Part shown: in pieces, positions 61,411 through 64,000 of the stretch
How the letters are laid out: each line of letters begins with the position of its first letter
How positions within the stretch are numbered: position 1 is the first letter of the stretch
Source of the DNA: Actinomycetes bacterium
GTDB lineage: Bacteria; Auribacterota; JAJCYG01
Assembly (NCBI GenBank): GCA_029263055.1
Contig: JAJCYG010000041.1
Span: 1-64,000, forward strand
Length of the DNA stretch: 64,000 nucleotides
Direction of reading: 5' to 3'
The notes under the pieces: generated by a model
The model's input: only the letters and a program-made list of their open reading frames with translations
The model's database searches: none
What the model was told of the DNA's origin: nothing
Translations under genes and position numbers: made by a program

Positions 61411-63591
61411 ATGGATCTTCTTTCGAACTTAAATCCAGTTCAGCGGCAAGCTGTCGAACATCCTGGCGGACCTGTTTTAATTGTGGCAGGGGCGGGTTCA
61501 GGTAAAACACGTGTGCTCACACGAAGAATTGCTTACCTTTTAGAAAAAGGGACCTCTCCAATGGAGATTTTTGCGGTCACCTTTACCAATAAAGCAGCTC
61601 AAGAAATGAAGAACCGTGTCAGCACATTAAGCCATCAAGACCTTTTCTGGGTCGGAACTTTTCACTCTATCTGCGTGAAGATTTTAAGACGCCATGCTGC
61701 AGAGATTGGCTATCAGAACGCTTTTGGGATCTACGATGATCAAGATCAAAAAGCAGTGATCAAAGATTGCTTAAAAGAACTGAAGTTAGATTCAAAAGAT
61801 TTTAAGCCGGTTAACGTGATGAATCATATTTCTCGAGCTAAAGATTCGTTAATTGGTTGTGAGGAATTTGCAAAAGAAGCAGCCGGTTACCACGAAGAGA
61901 TTATTGCTAAGATTTACACCATGTATGAGAAGAAGCTGAAGTTGTATCATGCTTTTGATTTTGGTGATCTGATCATGAAAACTGTTTATCTTTTTGAAGA
62001 AAATCCCAAAACCCTTGAAGCGTACCAAGAAAAATTTCGTCATATCTTGGTGGATGAATATCAAGATACCAACCAAGCTCAATACAAATTAGTGAAACTC
62101 CTTTCTGAAAAACATAAAAATATTTATGTGGTGGGGGATCCTGACCAGTCAATCTACCGTTGGCGTGGGGCTGATATTAAAAACATTCTTAATTTTGAAG
62201 ATGATTTTGAGGGCACCACTGTGATTAACATGGAGCAAAACTATCGCTCCACTCAAACTATTTTAAAAGCATCTAACCATGTGATCTCTAATAATTCTCA
62301 ACGCAAGCCCAAGAACCTTTGGACAGAGCGAGAAGAAGGGGACAAAATTGCTTATTACCTTTCAGATGATGAGCAGGGTGAAGGGCAATATGTGGTTGAG
62401 TCGATCAACCACGCTATTGAGAATGAAGGAAAGAGTTTAAATGATATTGTGGTCTTTTACCGGGTGCATGCTCAATCACGGGTTTTAGAAAATGCGTTGA
62501 GACGAGGAAAGATTCCTTACAAGATTATTGGGGGCATTAGCTTTTATTCAAGAAAAGAGATTAAAGATGTCATGGCTTATATGAAGCTGACTTTGAGTCC
62601 GCAAGATGACATTAATTTAAAACGTGTGATCAATGTGCCGGCGCGTGGTATTGGGCAGAGTTCAATTGCCCGTTTAGAAGAACGTGCCATGCAGCAAGGG
62701 CTTTCTTTGCATGATGCTATTTTAGATGCCATGGATGATCCCATGGTTCAGGCGCGATTGAAAAAGAATTTATCTGTTTTTATGCAGGTGGTACAAACCT
62801 TAACCGAGAAAGCTTCTGATTTAACCGTGACCCAATTGCTGCAAGAAGTTTTGCGAACTTCAGGTTATGTAGAAATGCTCGAAGCACAAGACGATACAGA
62901 ATCTGAAGAACGGTTGGAAAACGTTAAAGAATTGATCTCAGCCACAGAAGAGTTTGAAGAAGAAGAGAGCGAGCCGACATTGGCTAATTTTTTAGAGCAG
63001 ATGACATTAAAGTCGCATATTGATTCTTACCAAGATCAAGATGAGCAACTCACTTTAATGACCTTGCACAGTGCCAAAGGGCTCGAGTTTCCCTATGTTT
63101 TTATTGTGGGATTTGAAGAAGAGTTGTTTCCTCATTCCAATTCTAGTTTTGAATCTGATGAGTTAGAAGAAGAACGCCGTCTCTGTTATGTGGGAATGAC
63201 CCGGGCCGAGCAACGACTCTTTTTATCAGGGGCTCAAATGCGCCGGCTTTTTGGAGAGCGCACCCCTAAATCACCGTCTCGATTTTTAGCAGAAATTCCA
63301 ACAGAGTATGTTGAGTTTAATTCAGCGAGCCATTACACCCCGACTTGGAACCCAGAAGACGATGACATGCTGTACAATCAAGATCATGGCAACACAGCTG
63401 TTGAAGTGGTTCAAGTGCCGGTTTCAGTTGGTTTTGAAGAGGGGGAGCAAGTGACGCATCCTGAATTTGGCGTGGGGCAGATCCAAGAAGTGTCAGGAGA
63501 GGGTGCCAGTGCAAACTACTCTGTTTTATTTGTTCGTTATAGCGAACCAAAGTTATTAAGTGCAAAATACGCGCGTTTAACCAAATATTAA
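61411..63591 (+). CDS. uvrD: ATP-dependent DNA helicase UvrD/PcrA
   Basis: A 726-residue SF1A helicase: Walker A AGAGSGKTRVLTRR (about 26-39), motif Ia TFTNKAAQEMKNRV, motif II VDEYQDTN (about 212-219), motif III GDPDQSIYRWRGA (about 244-256), motif V LMTLHSAKGLEF (about 548-559) and VI YVGMTRAEQRLFL (about 591-603). The C-terminal 60 residues look like the Tudor-like polymerase-binding domain of PcrA. It unwinds DNA in repair and conflict resolution. An ATG at 63599 starts the next gene 7 nt later. Confidence 0.96.
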   Translation: MDLLSNLNPVQRQAVEHPGGPVLIVAGAGSGKTRVLTRRIAYLLEKGTSPMEIFAVTFTNKAAQEMKNRVSTLSHQDLFWVGTFHSICVKILRRHAAEIGYQNAFGIYDDQDQKAVIKDCLKELKLDSKDFKPVNVMNHISRAKDSLIGCEEFAKEAAGYHEEIIAKIYTMYEKKLKLYHAFDFGDLIMKTVYLFEENPKTLEAYQEKFRHILVDEYQDTNQAQYKLVKLLSEKHKNIYVVGDPDQSIYRWRGADIKNILNFEDDFEGTTVINMEQNYRSTQTILKASNHVISNNSQRKPKNLWTEREEGDKIAYYLSDDEQGEGQYVVESINHAIENEGKSLNDIVVFYRVHAQSRVLENALRRGKIPYKIIGGISFYSRKEIKDVMAYMKLTLSPQDDINLKRVINVPARGIGQSSIARLEERAMQQGLSLHDAILDAMDDPMVQARLKKNLSVFMQVVQTLTEKASDLTVTQLLQEVLRTSGYVEMLEAQDDTESEERLENVKELISATEEFEEEESEPTLANFLEQMTLKSHIDSYQDQDEQLTLMTLHSAKGLEFPYVFIVGFEEELFPHSNSSFESDELEEERRLCYVGMTRAEQRLFLSGAQMRRLFGERTPKSPSRFLAEIPTEYVEFNSASHYTPTWNPEDDDMLYNQDHGNTAVEVVQVPVSVGFEEGEQVTHPEFGVGQIQEVSGEGASANYSVLFVRYSEPKLLSAKYARLTKY

Positions 63592-63598
63592 AGGCAAC

Positions 63599-64000
63599 AT
63601 GCTTTTAATTTTATCAATACTCAATCCAATTTTTTTGATCATTGCTTTGATCTCGCTGGTCAAGAGCTTAAGGCAAGTGAGAAGCTCTCGCCTTGAAGGG
63701 GTCTTAATCTCCCTAGGTTTTTTTCTCTTTTTCTTTTTTGTTCGTTCACTTGATCAAATCGCCCAAACCCCAGAAATTTTTGATGTCTATGCTGAAGGTT
63801 TAGAACTCTCTTTTTATATGGAGTCGATTGCTTACCTGGGGTTGATTCTCTGTTCTCTTTATATCTTTAAAAATTACGGCCGCTCGTTTATCTCAACCAC
63901 TGAAAAGATTTTAGTCTTTTTGTTGTTGGTCTTTTCTTTAGCTATCACTGCGGTCGTGAGCCAATCCCTCATTTATTATTTTGGGGCAACCCCTTATACG
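63599..64000 (+). CDS. Membrane protein, N-terminal part (runs off the window)
   Basis: An open frame from ATG 63599, with AAAGG upstream, continues to the end of the window (134 codons). It has about four hydrophobic helices (about residues 1-19, 38-53, 75-93, 107-128) with basic loops between. No family is recognised. It follows uvrD by 7 nt. Confidence 0.6.
   Translation, partial: MLLILSILNPIFLIIALISLVKSLRQVRSSRLEGVLISLGFFLFFFFVRSLDQIAQTPEIFDVYAEGLELSFYMESIAYLGLILCSLYIFKNYGRSFISTTEKILVFLLLVFSLAITAVVSQSLIYYFGATPYT

Overview
The window looks like a chromosomal segment of an uncultured diderm (outer-membrane) bacterium of moderately low GC. Diderm signs are a beta-barrel porin with signal peptide, SurA- and PpiD-like periplasmic chaperones, a lipoprotein and a hopanoid-type squalene pathway. 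The mix of a single-chain glycyl-tRNA synthetase, RNase Y, PPDK, GHL10, DUF4416, DUF1015 and DUF4438 proteins and a TMTC-like TPR membrane protein would fit a group such as Omnitrophota, but no rRNA is present and this placement is an inference of low certainty. Almost all of the window is dense, ordinary housekeeping sequence; the accessory DNA lies mainly at 22.9-28.6 kb and 58.8-60.5 kb.

Layout: 1-6.8 kb holds two uncharacterised membrane proteins, an exported alpha/beta hydrolase, DUF4438 and Lon-N proteins, and a FixC-FixX ETF:quinone oxidoreductase pair. 6.9-9.3 kb is RNase Y plus a metallo-beta-lactamase fold protein. From a near-consensus promoter at 9269, nrnA, mfd, two parvulin-type chaperones, pdxA and rsmA follow (surA-pdxA-rsmA is also the E. 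coli order), then recO, glyS, ppdK and a short sigma-70 factor. 22.9-28.6 kb is a patch with a 124-bp hairpin repeat, apt, a SRAP protein, a MazEF-type toxin-antitoxin pair, and a small, partly decayed cassette of UV/light-response-type genes (pyrimidine-dimer glycosylase, SDR-DUF2867 broken by one stop codon, DUF523/DUF1722, a TspO-like remnant). This cassette is bracketed by two copies of a ~135-bp structured repeat, followed by tRNA-Arg(CCT).

28.6-39.6 kb carries an exported HD protein, a porin, FluC and ArsC, the hpnCDE squalene operon, two small secreted proteins with a TPR/GT-C-like membrane protein, and a HAD protein. 39.8-53.2 kb is one long co-directional run purB-S-Q-L-F-M-H-D-E, sua5, LMW-PTP, rpiB, glyA, starting at a strong promoter and ending in a hairpin terminator; GlyA feeds the one-carbon units that purine synthesis consumes. 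purC, purN and purK are not in it.

53.3-64 kb has nrdR, a PpiD-like chaperone, a lipoprotein-GHL10-DUF4416-DUF1015 cluster, a three-gene hipB-hipS-hipT toxin-antitoxin system with three operator palindromes exactly 71 bp apart, ridA, a zinc-ribbon protein, a UvrD/PcrA helicase and the start of a membrane protein.

The most noteworthy observations are the repeat-bracketed decaying cassette with its single in-frame stop, the HipBST operator array, the 24-bp tandem operator in front of the MazEF-like pair, and four genes whose -10 boxes lie only 6-8 nt from their start codons with no Shine-Dalgarno, which suggests leaderless transcripts.
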